Notes: generated by a model not told the origin, from the sequence alone. DNA of 64,000 nucleotides from Bretschneidera sinensis (GCA_023935145.1 CM043699.1:63282138-63346137); one strand, 5' to 3'; positions 1-11,488 are shown, numbered from the stretch's first letter. Made by a program: numbers and translations.

Positions 1-668
1 TCAGTGGAAAGTTTTTAATGATCATTATAAGCTTTTTAATCACTTTTTGCATGATGAACATTTTTCTTTATTTTTCTTATGCCAAAGTGTTCTTTTCAAC
101 AAGTCCTGCAATTACAGTTAGGTTATGGAAACATATATAAAAGAATTATATGTTATACCCCACACAAATGCGTGCTAAAAGTGCTTGTGCAAATTTGGAT
201 CAAACTTGTGAATTCTTTGGTGCCTTGAGATAGGTAACTAACTTTGTAAAATTTATAATATAAGACTATGTGTTCTAGTTTTTAAGCTTACTAATGAAAT
301 GTTATCAAATTTTTAAATCAACCAACATTTTTGTTACCAAATGAACATGCATTTATCTTTTCTAAAAAAAAAAAAAAACTGGGACTTAGTGTGTGCATGT
401 GTTTCAAGTGTGTGTGTAATAGTATCTAGTATCTCCCCCAAACTTAAAATACACATTGTCCCCAATGTGTGTGTGGTATGGAAAGATCTGACCTGGGAGA
501 TAGAGAACTAGATTGCTTGCTTGCTTGCTTGTACACGCCTCCAAACTTGAACTGGATGCACGCACTAAGTACCTGACAAAGAAAAAGAAATGTTGTTCTG
601 AAAAACAAAAAATATAATAAATATAAATAAAAACAAAAGAAAAGTACTAAAATAAAAAGAATATGTTT
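1..668 (-). other. 3' noncoding tail of the minus-strand element
   Basis: Matches, in reverse complement, the tail between gag-protease and the 3' LTR of the 20421-26992 element. Examples are the cacacattggggacaat segment and the tgatcattaa...ctttcc...ctga segment. No coding potential is seen. Confidence 0.7.
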
Positions 669-711
669 GGGGTGCCTCCTATGAGCGCTAAGTTTTACGT
701 CTTCAGCCAGA
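669..711 (-). other. Conserved post-gag motif (LAEDVKLSA...RHP)
   Basis: On the minus strand it reads tctggctgaagacgtaaaac followed by ttagcgctcataggaggcac, almost the same as 24452-24496 and 31129-31172 in two other elements. The conservation is at DNA level, because in the other two copies it follows the stop codon. Role unknown. Confidence 0.7.
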
Positions 712-714
712 CGG

Positions 715-1859
715 GGTATCCTTTCACTGCTGATCATCTGTGGGTGCAATCGAGGAGGTACCGGGTGCAGGAGGTAGGCGGTCAAGGATGGCCTGTAGCA
801 TCGCCTTCTATCGTGTAAACTGTGCCTCTAACCCATCGATCCGTTGATGGATCAAATGGGCTGCCTCACGATCCTCTCGACGGATGTCGGACAGCTCATA
901 ACAGAAGAATGATAGCTTATCTAGGAGGTGCTGATACTCCATGGATCCTATGTCTGTCTGATCCTCCTCAATGAAGGGCTCACTGGTGAATGCTCAGCCT
1001 CTATCGGATCATCCACTATAGGCTCGGCAGCTGGAATCTGTGCCCGGGGTCCTCGGTGCATGTGAGACTGGCTGAGGCTCTATTAGGCTCTCCCAAGGAA
1101 AAGATGGTTACTAACCGGGCCATCAATAGAAGAGCCTCTAATCCCCTTCTTCTTGAAGATGTGACTGAGCAAGAAGGGGAAAGGAAGGCCCAAGGCATTA
1201 GCTGTGGTTGTCTGCCGGTTATGCACCCCATCCCAGAACTTGTGTATCTGACTCCATATGACTGCTAGGATGGAGTACTAGTGACCTCGGTGAAAAGCGT
1301 AGAGTGCCTATAAGAACTAATCCCTCATCTATGTCTTGTGCCCCAAAAGACACACGTTTCACTGTAGGACTGAGTCAACGAACCATAAACGGGGAGGCAA
1401 CCTCGACCTACTCCCCGCATTGTTGTGGCGGTCTGCGTACTGTCCCGCACACATATCTTCTATGATGTGTGATAAAGGGAACGGATCAGGCTGCTCCTTC
1501 ATGTGGCTATCCTCCAGTAAGAACTCATCATAGCAGTGTAAAGAGTTGGCTATGTCGGTCATGGTCAGCTCTATGAATCTGCCCTGGACTGAGGAACATA
1601 AAATCTCTGGCCTGGTGCAGTCGTAGGTCAGGTTATCATAGAAACTAATCACGAATCGAGTGTATGCTGTCGAGCAGACTGGCTTGAACAGCCGCTTGAG
1701 ACCCTGACTCTTGAACTCTTGGACCGCCCATCTTGTGGCGTTCAAACTCTTGAAGTCCATATTTATACTGAATGTGGTTTCGAACAGTATTTCACACTAT
1801 TCAAAACTGGGCCAGGATGCCTGGTGGCGGCTACTAGAAGCTCGGGATGTCGAAGCCAT
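715..1859 (-). pseudogene. Plant-transposon-protein (Transposase_32-like) ORF inside the retrotransposon
   Basis: An ATG at 1859 opens a frame beginning MASTSRASSSRHQAS. It has a TAG at codon 21 (1799-1797) and then continues in the same frame through the segment encoded at 1760-1359, with FVISFYDNLTYDCT and RFIELTMTDIANSLHCYDE. That pattern recalls the putative plant transposon protein domain that often accompanies plant retroelements. Downstream, frames shift. A predicted helical tail around 960-750 (LLDKLSFFCYELSDIRRED) resembles the C-terminal coiled coil of these proteins. It lies between protease and the 3' tail, an env-like position. Function is unknown; the family name is from memory of the motif. 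Confidence 0.62.
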
Positions 1860-2679
1860 GTTCTGACATCTGAAACTGTGTTATTGTCAAAATTGCGCTC
1901 AATCACAGATATTGTGGCCTCGATTACACGAGAGGTAGTGCGCTCGATTGCACTTGGTCAGGCAATAGGTCAAAAAGTTGGCGTGCAACAAACGCTCGAA
2001 GCTATGGAAAAACCTATGAGCTCAATCCTATCCTCCTGCAAGCATGAAATAGAACAGCCAATTACACGAGATAAATGGATAATACGAGAAAAATATAAAT
2101 GAAAAACCCATGTGTACTGGTGCGCAAGTAAAATAGAACAAATTTGGTTTGCATATAGTGGGGGCTTAGGAGAAATTTAGGGGAGGGTGGTCGTGCTTGT
2201 GGAAGGGTGATGTATGGTGGTAGATGGTGATTGTGATGGACGGCCAGTGGTTTGGAGGTAGTTACCATGCAAGATTAGGGCTAGAGGAGGCTAAGTGCGA
2301 TAGTGAGAGTGAGAGTTGCGTTAAAGCGTAAATGAGGGGAAAAAAGGAAACTGTTTATAATAGGCACCTGCCCTCTCTGCCTCGAGTGCGCTCGAGCACA
2401 TTTGTAAAGTGCGCTCGATCGCATGATGCGCAAGTGCGTAGGGTAATGTGTTCGTGCGCACTAGGGTGTGGGGAATGTACGCTCGAGCCTAATGATTGGT
2501 GCACTCGAGCGCAATGCAGTATGCACAACGTATTTAAAACTTTACCAAAAACAAATTTAGAACGATATAGTCATACCATATTTTAGTGGCATTCAGTACC
2601 ACTAACCTTGATAGAGGCACTTGAGCTATATGTTATGCAAGTGGAATTTGCTCAAGTGCTCTCTATGGTAGCTTCAAGG
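1860..2679. other. Noncoding stretch rich in CGCTCGA-type motifs
   Basis: No credible coding frame. The stretch between protease and the second ORF of the minus-strand element contains a cluster of short near-palindromes of the form gcgctcgagcgca, densest at 2384-2515. The apparent plus-strand frame at 1719-2102 has no recognisable features. Confidence 0.5.
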
Positions 2680-5239
2680 CTACATCTTTTGAAGGAGGCA
2701 TTTAAGGCCCCCATTAGGTGGTTCCAGTGCCGTTGACAGCTGCTTTGTCTCCAATTTTGGCACCTGATCAATAAAATAAGGAAAAGTTATATTAGTAAGT
2801 GCAAGATTTTTAAATTGAGGATGACATTTACTTGAAAGCTCTGGTGTTTTCTTGATGGTGTGCACAGCTCCATTAATATCCTTAATCACGTTATCATCCT
2901 CTGGTCTAATGTTCAATCTCGTGTCAGCATGGTTGTGGATGGTCTCCAATGGAATAGTGCAATGGACTAGACACTTTTTCACTAATACCTTGCATGAAGC
3001 TCACATTATAACACTCATTATTAGTTTTAGTGGAGTATAGTGTATTAAATATTTTAAATTCTACCTCTTCATCATTTACTCTCATAGTGACTATGCCTCT
3101 TTTCACATTAATGTTTGTGTCAGCAGTTATCATAAATGGTCTCCCTAAGATGATAGGGAGTGGTACAGGCGTATGACATTCCTCCATGTCTAATACAATA
3201 AAATTGGTAGTTAAAATAAATTTACCTACTTTTACCAAAACATCCTCGAGGATTCCTCTTAGTTGTTTGATGTTTCTGTCAGCCAATTGTAATGTAATGG
3301 AGGTTGGTTAGAGTTCCCCCAAACCTAGTGTTTCCTATACACTATAAGGTAGCAAATTGACACTCGCTCCTAGGTCCAATAATGCATGCTCGAAAAGTTG
3401 GTCACCTATCCTGCAAGGAATAGTAAAACTACCCGGATCTTTTAGTTTAGGTGGTAATTTTCTCATTTATACAATACTCACCTCTTCGGTCAAGGCTACT
3501 GTCTCATGCTCCTGAAATTTTTGTTTGTTAGTGCAACAATCTTTTAAAAACTTAGCATAAGCAGGTAGTTGTCTTATTACATCTAATAAAGGAATATTTA
3601 TTTCCACCTTTTTCAAGGTTTTGAAAATGTCAATCATTTTAGTTTCCTTTTTAGGCTTTGGTAACCTTTGAAGGAAGGGTGGAGGTGTATTTACCTTTTT
3701 CATCTCTCTTACCTTAGATGTGGAGGTTTGGTCTGGAGATGCTTATGTAGGCATATTGGTGCCGATGATCTTACCACTTCTTAAGGTAGTTGCAGCATTC
3801 AGTTGTTGATGTCCTCTTGGATTAGGCAGTGGCTGGGCTGGGAGCTCTCCTTGCTTTCTGTTACTCAATTCCTTGGCCAATTATCCCATTTGTACCTCTA
3901 GTCCTTGAATGGCTTGATCGTGTTTTGCAGTAATTTGCCTCATTTCAGTCCGAAATTGCCTTGACTCTTCCATGAATTGTTCATGTTTATTCAGGATTTG
4001 TTGTTGCTAAGTTGCTAGTATCCTCACAAGACTTTCGAGGTCATTCTTCTTTGGTTCAGGAGCAGATTGGGCTACTGATTGGAAGTTTCTTTACTACCCT
4101 TGACTGTTTTGGTTGTTGCTCCACGAGAAATTCGAGTGATTCCGCCATCCAGGGTTGTATGTGTTAGCACAGGGGTTGTTCTTCGGCGGATAATTATTTG
4201 GTCCCAAAACGTTGGCTTGCTCATGATCTGTAGATGAATACAAGGGATATTTATCAGTATTATGATCAAATTGTGAACAAATAGCACATACCTGGAGTGG
4301 TGTAGCTGGTGGGTTCGTTCAGGTGTTCTGAGCAGCCATAGCTTTCACTAATAGGTCAAGTTTCCTCTCCATAACAGCTATTTGAGGAGATAATCCTCTG
4401 TTTAAGCTTACTTCATACATACCCTTACTTTTGGTTATATGTCTACCTCAAGAGGAGAACTGCTGCATGTGTTCACTTAGGGTTTCGAAGAGTTCCATAG
4501 CCTCTTCGCTGCTCTTTTCCATCAGCACTCCTCCACAACCTGAATCAACAATATTTTTGTTAGATTCACTTAAACCTTCATAGAAAGCTTGTACCAGTTC
4601 GTCTTGGGGTAGGTTGTGGTGTGGGCACTTGAGTAGTAGCTCGTTGAAGTGTCCCTAGGCTTCGAAGAATAGATCACCATCCTTTTGTTGGAAGGATTGA
4701 ATTTCTTTTCTCTTTTGCCTCGTCTTTTGGGCTGGGAAGAACTTCCTTAGGAATTTGCTAGCCAACTCCTCCCAAGTGTGGATGGAAACTACAGGCAAAG
4801 AATTATACCATAATTTAGCATTATCTTTCAAGGAAAAAGGGAAAAAAATTAACCTTATTCCTTCTTAGTCTAAGCCTCGAATCTGCTGGAATTTGCAAAG
4901 GTCAAAGAACTCTCGAAGGTGTAAATGTAGATCCTCACTAGGTGTACCCCTAAAGTGAGTCAGTGCACTGAGTATCTGCAGAGATATATAGTAGTTTCCT
5001 TCCGTCTCAGGCTGATACGCGATGTACGATGGTTGATCGAGGTTCTGCAGGATCAAGGATTGCTTCATCAGCCTCCGCTCAGGTGGTTGCTGTTCGGCTA
5101 TCTGTTCTGCCATTGGTGTGTCTTTCTCAATTCATTTTTTGTCCTCTTCCAAGTTATCTCTAAGTCTTTGTCGGATAGTTCTCTCTAGCTCGGGATTAAG
5201 GGGAAGGAATTTCGGATGCTTGGATCGTCGTCCGTGCAT
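2680..5239 (-). pseudogene. gag-protease remnant of the minus-strand element
   Basis: The reading starts at an ATG at 5239 with an RRSKHP...LNPELERT N-terminus and soon meets a stop. A frame from 5113 then gives the gag core, including the FRGTPSEDLHLHLREFFDLC segment. Further down are a zinc knuckle (CAIC...H...) whose last Cys is Tyr, a coiled-coil-like Gln-rich stretch, and a retropepsin with DLGASVNLLPY near 3370-3400. The protease core continues at 3286-2924 with IILGRPFM. Many in-frame stops and shifts show that it is dead. Its homologue at 21985-24447 is better preserved. Gag would form the particle and protease would cleave it. Confidence 0.82.
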
Positions 5240-5495
5240 GAATTAGCGGCAGTTACTTGAGTGTAGTAGAAAAACACTGCTGCACTCGATCGCACAGAGG
5301 GTGCGCTCGATCGCAAGTGGCACAGAAAGCTCTCCTGGAGTACCTGAAATAGGAAAAAAAAAAAAAAGGAAATTGATTAGGGTTTTCAATGAAGCGAAAA
5401 ATAAGATAAACACAATAATTAAGAATCGAATAAAAAAGAAATAACAATAATTAAATTAAATGAGAAATTAATTCTAAAAAGAAATTTTAGTGCAA

Positions 5496-5513
5496 TCCCC
5501 GGCAACGGCGCCA
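5496..5513 (-). promoter_or_regulatory. Primer-binding site, tRNA-Asp
   Basis: The plus strand reads tccccggcaacggcgcca, the 3' end of plant tRNA-Asp including CCA, so the minus strand is a perfect 18-nt primer-binding site. It sits 6 bases inside the LTR end, as expected for minus-strand DNA priming. Confidence 0.92.
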
Positions 5514-5519
5514 AAAACT

Positions 5520-6802
5520 TGTTGGAGCGATTATCTACCTAAATAAATATGAAAATAACCGTCCAAGTTTTACTTGCAAGTGCACAAGGTCTGTGGTAGC
5601 ATAGTGTGCAAGTGCGAGATCATTTCCATAGGGATTAATGAATTTCCTTTTAGAATTAGTTTCTTCAAGTTTAAAAAGAGAAATAGTAGTTTGATTGTGA
5701 GTAAATAACAATAATGGGAACATAGGACTACGATAACCACCCTAATTATACTTTCCCACTAAGCTTCAATGCTCTAGCCTTTTCATGAATATCTAATGGT
5801 TGCCAACCTAAGGGCTTGGTCCACACCTTAGGCTATTGATCTCCCTATGCAATGAGTTAGGCATGGTGTATACTCAAACTCTTTTCTCTCTTAAGGGATT
5901 CAACATGGGTGTATACTGAGTTGTTCCTTAAGAGAGCATGAGGGCTGTGGAGATCGGCAACCACACGGGACCTAGGGCTTGGTCCGCTCCCATTTTCCAA
6001 TGTTGATTAACCCTGGAATCCGATGTGGATATCCCTTGTTATTAATGTCGAACCCAAGACTCGGTCATCCAAATTGATTCGACTAACTTATCCATACCAC
6101 ATGCATACGTTGATCAGGCACATACATATGAGGAATGTAAATACAAACAGGTATTAATCAAGTTAAATATTCTAACAAGGCTATAACAAAGATAATCAAT
6201 GAATGAACATGGTGGAAAAGCATAACTAGGGCTTCAATCGAGCCCTATAGGAGTTTAGTTACACATGCTAAGTAAACTAAACATTCTAAACATAATGAAA
6301 TAAAAACAGAAAACTAAAACCGAAGAAGACTCAGGAGACAAGTCGTCAATTCCCCTCCTAAGCTCTTTACTTCAAATCTAGAACAAAAAGGTCCAATTTA
6401 TGTGTTCTACAGGGCTATTTATAGGGTCCTCTTGGTGTCCCGAACCCTAATTCCTTTTTGGAGTCAGAAGACTTCTTTCCATATCTGGCTCTACCGCCTC
6501 TAGAGTGATTGCACTCGAGTGTATGCAGGATGCGCTCGAGTGCAAGTGTGCGCTCGAGCCTTCTTCAAGCGTGCTACTGCTCTTGTGTGCTCGATCTCAA
6601 TAGGGTGCGCTTGAGCGCAATTTACTGGATGGCAGATCTTGACTTTTGCTTCTAAAAGCTCCAAATTATCATCTTTTTGTCCAAGTCCTGTGAAAAACAC
6701 ATAAAACACGAAAAATAAAGTTGAATCCATAGAAATAGATAAATAAAGAGCCTAACAAGTGTAAATTAAGGGGCTTAAATATGACTATTTAAGCACTTAT
6801 CA
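5520..6802 (-). repeat. 5' LTR of the minus-strand gag-protease element
   Basis: About 1283 bp, bounded by TG and CA. On the minus strand it starts tgataagtgcttaaatag, like the LTRs at 20421 and 25738. It ends next to the primer-binding site. It holds several GCGCTCGAGCGC-like motifs (6490-6640). The flanking 5 bp on the right is atggg; the matching duplication would lie beyond the left edge. Confidence 0.88.
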
Positions 6803-7180
6803 ATGGGATGCATAGTCCGAGACGGCGTGATCTATTCAAAGGCCGGGAAGAACATTCGGATAGGAAAGGACGATAGTAGTAATGATGAAGACGAGGGTCC
6901 AAATACTGCTGCTACTGCTATGGATCCGGATGATCGAGCACCTCCTATGGGCGACTCGAGTACTAGTCCAGCTGGGTATGGCGATCTTCTTCAAGCTATC
7001 ATGAGCCTCTAGCTGACTATGCATTCCGGCTTCCAGAGCTTGAGCTCTTTAGTCGAGGCCATGCATCACGACCTTCGCTCTTTTCGGGATGACTTCGATT
7101 TGCACCATTAGCATACCAAGGATTCCTTGGCTGAGCTTCGACATCTCATTCATGATAGCTCTGACTCTCCCGCTCCTTGA
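6803..7180 (+). pseudogene. C-terminal remnant of a retroelement accessory ORF
   Basis: One continuous frame of 125 codons runs from the insertion edge to TGA at 7178-7180, broken by TAG at 7010 and 7109. An acidic, Ser/Asp-rich linker is followed by a helical heptad-like tail (FQSLSSLVEAMHHDLRSFRD). This resembles the end of env-like or plant-transposon-type ORFs that precede the 3' LTR of SIRE-type copia elements. Its upstream part is cut off by the minus-strand element at 6802. Identification is tentative. Confidence 0.4.
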
Positions 7181-7849
7181 GTTGCTTTCTGTCTTCATTT
7201 TGGTGTATATATACATGTAGTTTTCAGTTTTTCTTAGCACATACATCATTTCATCATTTATTGTATTTTGTCTTTTAGTTTCGGCTCTCAGAAGCTTGTG
7301 TTGTATGGATTTATGATGTATATGATTATGTTTTATGCTTACACTTTGTTCATATACTTGTTTTATATTTACACAATATGTTTACTTGCTTTAAACCTTT
7401 CTGTGCTTGGATATGCTTTAAACTATTTCTGCATGACTAGAAACTTCCAACTCTTCTCGGGAAGTCTTTCCAACTCCAAATGATTCCAAATTTTGTATGT
7501 AAGTTTGTTTATACATACTCTTAATGTCTATAGTATCTATGTGGCTTATTTTTTGGTTTACTACCCTTTTTTCTGCTGTTATCAAAACGGGTGAGAAATA
7601 TGAGAAAACAAACTGTAAACTCAAAATAGTGCATAGATTTAGGGGGAGAAATACTCCAAAGAACTTGTTGCATAATTATATATATTGAGTTGCTTGGTTG
7701 GATTGCATAGAAACTATTTTTGAACTTTGTAGGTTGGTTTTATTCAGAAAAAAGAGGAAACTCTGCCCGATTTTTTCAAAAAATCCAACACTTAGTTTTT
7801 GAAACTGTTTTTCTCTCATTAGTTTTGTCATCATCAAAAAGGGGGAGAT
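7181..7849 (+). other. 3' untranslated region of the copia element with polypurine tract
   Basis: AT-rich noncoding DNA ending in the polypurine tract aaaaagggggagat (7836-7849) directly before the LTR. The phrase atcatcaaaaagggggagat is typical of plant SIRE-like copia elements. Short frames here show no recognisable domain. Confidence 0.65.
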
Positions 7850-8165
7850 TGTTGACCCTTCTCTAAATTTTAATGATGACAAAACACAAGTCTAAATTTA
7901 CTAACAGTGCTATCTAAGTGTTTTAAATAATAAAAGCATACAACCAAGAATCAATATGCAAGAACCCAACCAGAATCAGACACCAAGTCAAGGCAAAAGA
8001 TCCAGTATAGGTTTAACGTATTAAAACAAGTTGTAAATCTCACTTGTTCAGGTAACTAGCTTGTTTTATGGCTCTTTTTTGAAAAATTATTTTACGAAAC
8101 TATGCATTCAAAAGTTTATAAGTCAAAAACATTTCAAAGAATGAAAAACTAGGTTGAAGGGCAAC

Positions 8166-8354
8166 CCAGTCGACTGGGTACTTATACTAGAAGGCTGGTG
8201 TTTTAGACAGTGTGTCTCTAGTCGACTAGGTGCTTCATACCAGTCGACTGGTGTTTTGGACAGACTGTCCTCAGTCGACTGGTAAGAACAACCCAGTCGA
8301 CTGGTACTCTTCAAATATTAAAGGTGAGACTTTTCACCTGACCCAGTCGACTGG
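8166..8354. repeat. Cluster of six ccagtcgactgg palindromes
   Basis: Copies at 8166-8177, 8218-8229 (ctagtcgactag), 8240-8251, 8271-8282 (first base changed), 8293-8304 and 8343-8354. They lie 95-285 bp upstream of the TATA-like box of the copia LTR, which suggests binding sites for a dimeric factor. That role is inferred. Confidence 0.85.
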
Positions 8355-8450
8355 TAATGCAAAAAATATGACCGTTGAAACGCGAGACTTCAGCACTAAA
8401 TGCACTAAAACATTATAAGTCAGTACAAAATGGCCATATTAATACAAGGC

Positions 8451-8458
8451 TATATAAA
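8451..8458 (+). promoter_or_regulatory. TATA-like box of the copia LTR
   Basis: tatataaa in the context caaggctatataaaccc, the likely core promoter in the U3 part of the LTR. Confidence 0.6.
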
Positions 8459-9013
8459 CCCACTCTATTGAGCATTTAAGTAGAGGGTATTACTCATTCA
8501 ATCAGGTTTTTGCTCATTAATACACAAAAGCTTTGAAATATTTATTGTTGAGCCATTCTTCAAGCTTTATCTTGAAAGAGAGATCTTATTTAGTTGTATA
8601 AGCTTTCATTACTGTCTCTCTACCATTTACTTTACAGCAACTCATTTATTGTAAAGGGATTAGCTTCCGAAAAGAAGAGATTAGCTTCCGAGAGGAAGGG
8701 ATAGGCATCCAAGAGGAAGCGACTGCTTGAAAGGTTTGTGCGACACCCATGAAGCTGCACGACTAAATTTCTTAGTGAATTACTTCAAGGAGGTTCCTTG
8801 AAGAGAGTGGACATCTGGTCGGAACGAATCCAATATTGTTGAACCACTACAAACTAAGTTTGCATATTCTATTCCTTAAACTCTTTTGTTTACAACACAT
8901 TACTTGTTTACATACTTGTGGTCTTACTTGTTTTTATAAACTTGCGATTAATTAGGGAAAGTTTTTATAAACCCAATTCACCCCCCCTTCTTGGGTTGAA
9001 ACCTCAGTCTACA

Positions 9014-9579
9014 TGAAATATGGAAATATGTCTGATGAGTAACTTAAAAAGAGATTGTGTAATAGGGAAATTATGAAATTGAGTAGTGATTACAGAATAT
9101 TGTTATTGAATTATTTGAGAAAATGATGAATGAATATTGAAAGAATTTTTAGAAGTAATTGAATTATAAGATGTAACTGGGAGTATATAATTGATTATTT
9201 CTAGTAAATTTAATTCACTAAGCTTGTGAAGCTCACTCCTCTTTGTACAATGATTTCAAGTAGCAAGCAGGACAAATAGTTTAGTGAGTTGAGATTCAGA
9301 CGAAGTTATTATCTGTAAGCCATGTGCGTGTCCACATCCTCAGACTAATGAGAAAATAAAATAAAAATTTATTTGTAAATATTCGTTCATATTACATTGT
9401 ATATAATGTTTAAGTCAAGATCAGAATGATGTATCTCCCTTGTTGAGGATTAAAGATTGATGTAAAAATTTCTATTGGTGTTTTTTTTTCTTGTTGTATA
9501 TATGTGTCGTGCTGAGATTTTCAAAATGTGACAACACCGTCTCGGGGGTGGTCAACTCGGGATAGTTCGTTATATTTCT
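9014..9579 (+). repeat. Inverted terminal segment of a Tekay/Del-type LTR
   Basis: Matches the last ~565 bp of the gypsy LTR family seen at 11194-13126, including the segments aaatttaattcactaagctt, cctcagactaatgagaaaat and gtgtcgtgctgagattttca, and ends at the LTR terminus. The rest of the same LTR follows at once on the opposite strand, so this piece is inverted relative to its own LTR. Confidence 0.75.
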
Positions 9580-9778
9580 TCCTCCCCATATCTATATTTC
9601 TGTGAGACTCATTCATTTATCAATAATTTTACAATCAAGAACAACACTTTAGCATCTCAGTAATAAAATCAATACTTAAAACAGATGCAATGCATGAATT
9701 ATTAATTGGGAACGTCTTCCCACATATCGACATGTTTTTATCTTAGACTCGTTGCCTTCTCAGTTCTTTCATCACCAA

Positions 9779-9915
9779 CATATATCGGCTGTCACGGTTT
9801 TCATTTCTCACCTGCATATAGTGGCCGTCATGGTTTTCATTTATTTTCAGCATATACCGGCTATCACAGTTTTATTTTCTCACCAGTGTATACTGACTGT
9901 CACGATTTTCATTTA
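9779..9915. repeat. 36-bp minisatellite, four units, minus-strand LTR
   Basis: The complementary unit recurs at 9791, 9827, 9863 and 9899, exactly 36 bases apart, with base changes but no indels. Confidence 0.88.
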
Positions 9916-10922
9916 TTTCATGTATATACATATGAACAATAATATAAAAACAAGCATGTATTCAAACATTCAAATTAACTATCCTGCTTCTTCCCAAATT
10001 ATTATTTGATCAATTTCACTAAATTCTTCTCCTCATATATCATATCAAATCATCAACCATAGCTCGTCAAGGATTTCATTTATCACATTCATTATTAATT
10101 TGACTCATTATTCCAATCATATTATTTTTCATATAATAACTCCCTACATATCAATTATTCTTCTATCATACCCATCAACCAACTTTCATTTATCATCAAA
10201 TCACAAAATAATAATTTATGCAAATACTATCACTATATATTTCATATTTATCTTGATTACTTAAAGTAAATCTAACTCACCGTGTAGCACTTAGAGCTAC
10301 CCGTGGATCACCTCCTTGCCTTTTCGGCTCTTTTCAACAATTTTCCCTAGTTGCTGATCGTCAGCACCTGACATAATATTTATCTTAAAATTTCTAAGTA
10401 ACTCTTCAATTCTTCCATACTTCACCCGTATGAAAATTCTCACATTGAATTCCGAAAAATTTCGTGTATGCTAAATTTTAAAAATTAAAATTCACGTTAT
10501 TACCTTCTGTTTTTCTTAGAGGTTCTCGTGACTCTATAAAATTATCCCGTAAATCCCTTCAAAATTTTACTCTTTTAACCTTTCTTTCAGTCCCCCAAGT
10601 GTTTAAAGAAAGAGAGAAATTTAGATTTGAGGTTGAAAAAAACCAAACAGGATTTGGTAAAACTAATAAAATAATTCAATATAAATAATTTTTTTATATA
10701 AAATTTTACGGCGGCACCGTTGCATTGCTATTTCAAAATGTGCTCAGTGTCAACCAATTCTCATTTTGAGGATTAGTGTCCACTGAGGCAACACCTGGAC
10801 TTTCAGGTGTTGCACACCATTTTTTTTTAAACGCCAAAACTTTTTCTTCTTTTTCTTTTTGCTTACATGTTGTCCACGCGTCTTTTTTTTCAAAAGAATT
10901 ATTTTATAAAACTTAAATCCTT

Positions 10923-10925
<3 letters not shown>

Positions 10926-10978
<53 letters not shown>
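10926..10978. repeat. (AT)n microsatellite
   Basis: About 26 AT units inside the minus-strand LTR, at the position where other copies of this LTR also have AT tracts. Confidence 0.95.
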
Positions 10979-10981
<3 letters not shown>

Positions 10982-11045
10982 TTAACTCTATGTCATATTT
11001 ATTAAATTACTTTTTTACCCCTTCTTTATGAATACGGGTATTCCA

Positions 11046-11193
11046 GCAACTGAGTTGAGGAAAACGAACCCTGGGAGTACCATGACGGTGCAAGTTGACA
11101 AACCTTCACTTGATGTCCAACCTAGGTCTAAATCCTTCTATGTATGCCTACATGCATGCAAGTAGGGTTTTTTGAATTATTGTAGACATGTGA
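11046..11193 (+). pseudogene. MULE transposase, upstream fragment
   Basis: Encodes a segment with NPGSTMTVQVD and KSFYVCLHACK, typical of the MULE transposase just before its DDE catalytic region. It is interrupted by the gypsy element at 11194 and resumes at 17043 with CHLKG. The last five bases (tgtga) are the target duplication. Everything upstream was lost at the gypsy LTR border. One in-frame stop follows HACK. Confidence 0.75.
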
Positions 11194-11418
11194 TGTAATA
11201 CTAGTATTCGTAAATTAAGGGTAAAGAAGTAATTTAATAAATATAATATGAAATTAAAATAATATATATACGTGAAAGAATTATTATTGAATAAAATAAA
11301 AAAAGAAATAAAGAAGAAGGAAAAAAGAAAGAAATAAAGAAAAAAAACACGGAGATGCTCAGGTGGGTAAGAATAAGAAAAAAAAAGAAAGAAAAAAATT
11401 TCAAAAAAAAAGAAACTA

Positions 11419-11453
11419 GGCAACACCTGGAATGAAAAAATCCAGGTGTTGCC
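11419..11453. repeat. LTR hairpin module
   Basis: ggcaacacctgga (11419-11431) pairs perfectly with tccaggtgttgcc (11441-11453) across a 9-base loop. Confidence 0.9.
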
Positions 11454-11488
11454 AAATGCCAAATGAAAAAAAAAATGGTATTGTGCTG

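Larger units (their letters stand above)
1..6802 (-). mobile_element. Asp-primed gag-protease LTR retrotransposon (Athila/Tat-like), left end outside window
   Basis: Minus-strand Ty3/gypsy-type element. In transcription order it shows a 5' LTR (6802-5520), an 18-bp tRNA-Asp primer site, gag-protease, a second ORF of plant-transposon type, and a 3' noncoding tail running off the left edge. No reverse transcriptase, RNase H or integrase is recognisable, so it looks non-autonomous. The tail (1-440) is the reverse complement of the tail of the plus-strand element at 24700-25140, so both belong to one family. It interrupts the 3' part of a copia element that resumes at 6803. The Athila/Tat assignment rests on the primer site and gag-protease type and is an inference. 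Confidence 0.8.
7850..9013 (+). repeat. 3' LTR of a SIRE-like Ty1/copia element
   Basis: 1164 bp from tgttgaccct to cagtctaca, preceded by a polypurine tract. The end carries the cacccccccttcttgggttg segment common in SIRE-type LTRs. A TATA-like box lies at 8451-8458. Six copies of a 12-bp palindrome lie upstream of it. The element's pol region is not in the window. It abuts an inverted gypsy LTR fragment at 9014. Confidence 0.78.
9580..11045 (-). repeat. Tekay/Del-type LTR, minus strand, missing its 3' segment
   Basis: The minus strand starts tggaatacccgtattcat at 11045 and runs through the (AT)n tract and the gtgatccacgggtagctc segment. It stops where the inverted piece 9014-9579 would continue. 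It contains four 36-bp-phased minisatellite units (9779-9915) and a hairpin at 10788-10813. It abuts MULE transposase sequence at 11046. Confidence 0.75.

Noticed and set aside
1719..2102. Plus-strand 127-codon ORF
   Set aside because: It overlaps the minus-strand transposon-protein remnant and its noncoding flank; composition is that of a shadow frame.
5496..5513. tRNA-Asp gene fragment
   Set aside because: Only the 18-nt 3' end is present and it sits next to an LTR; it is the primer-binding site.
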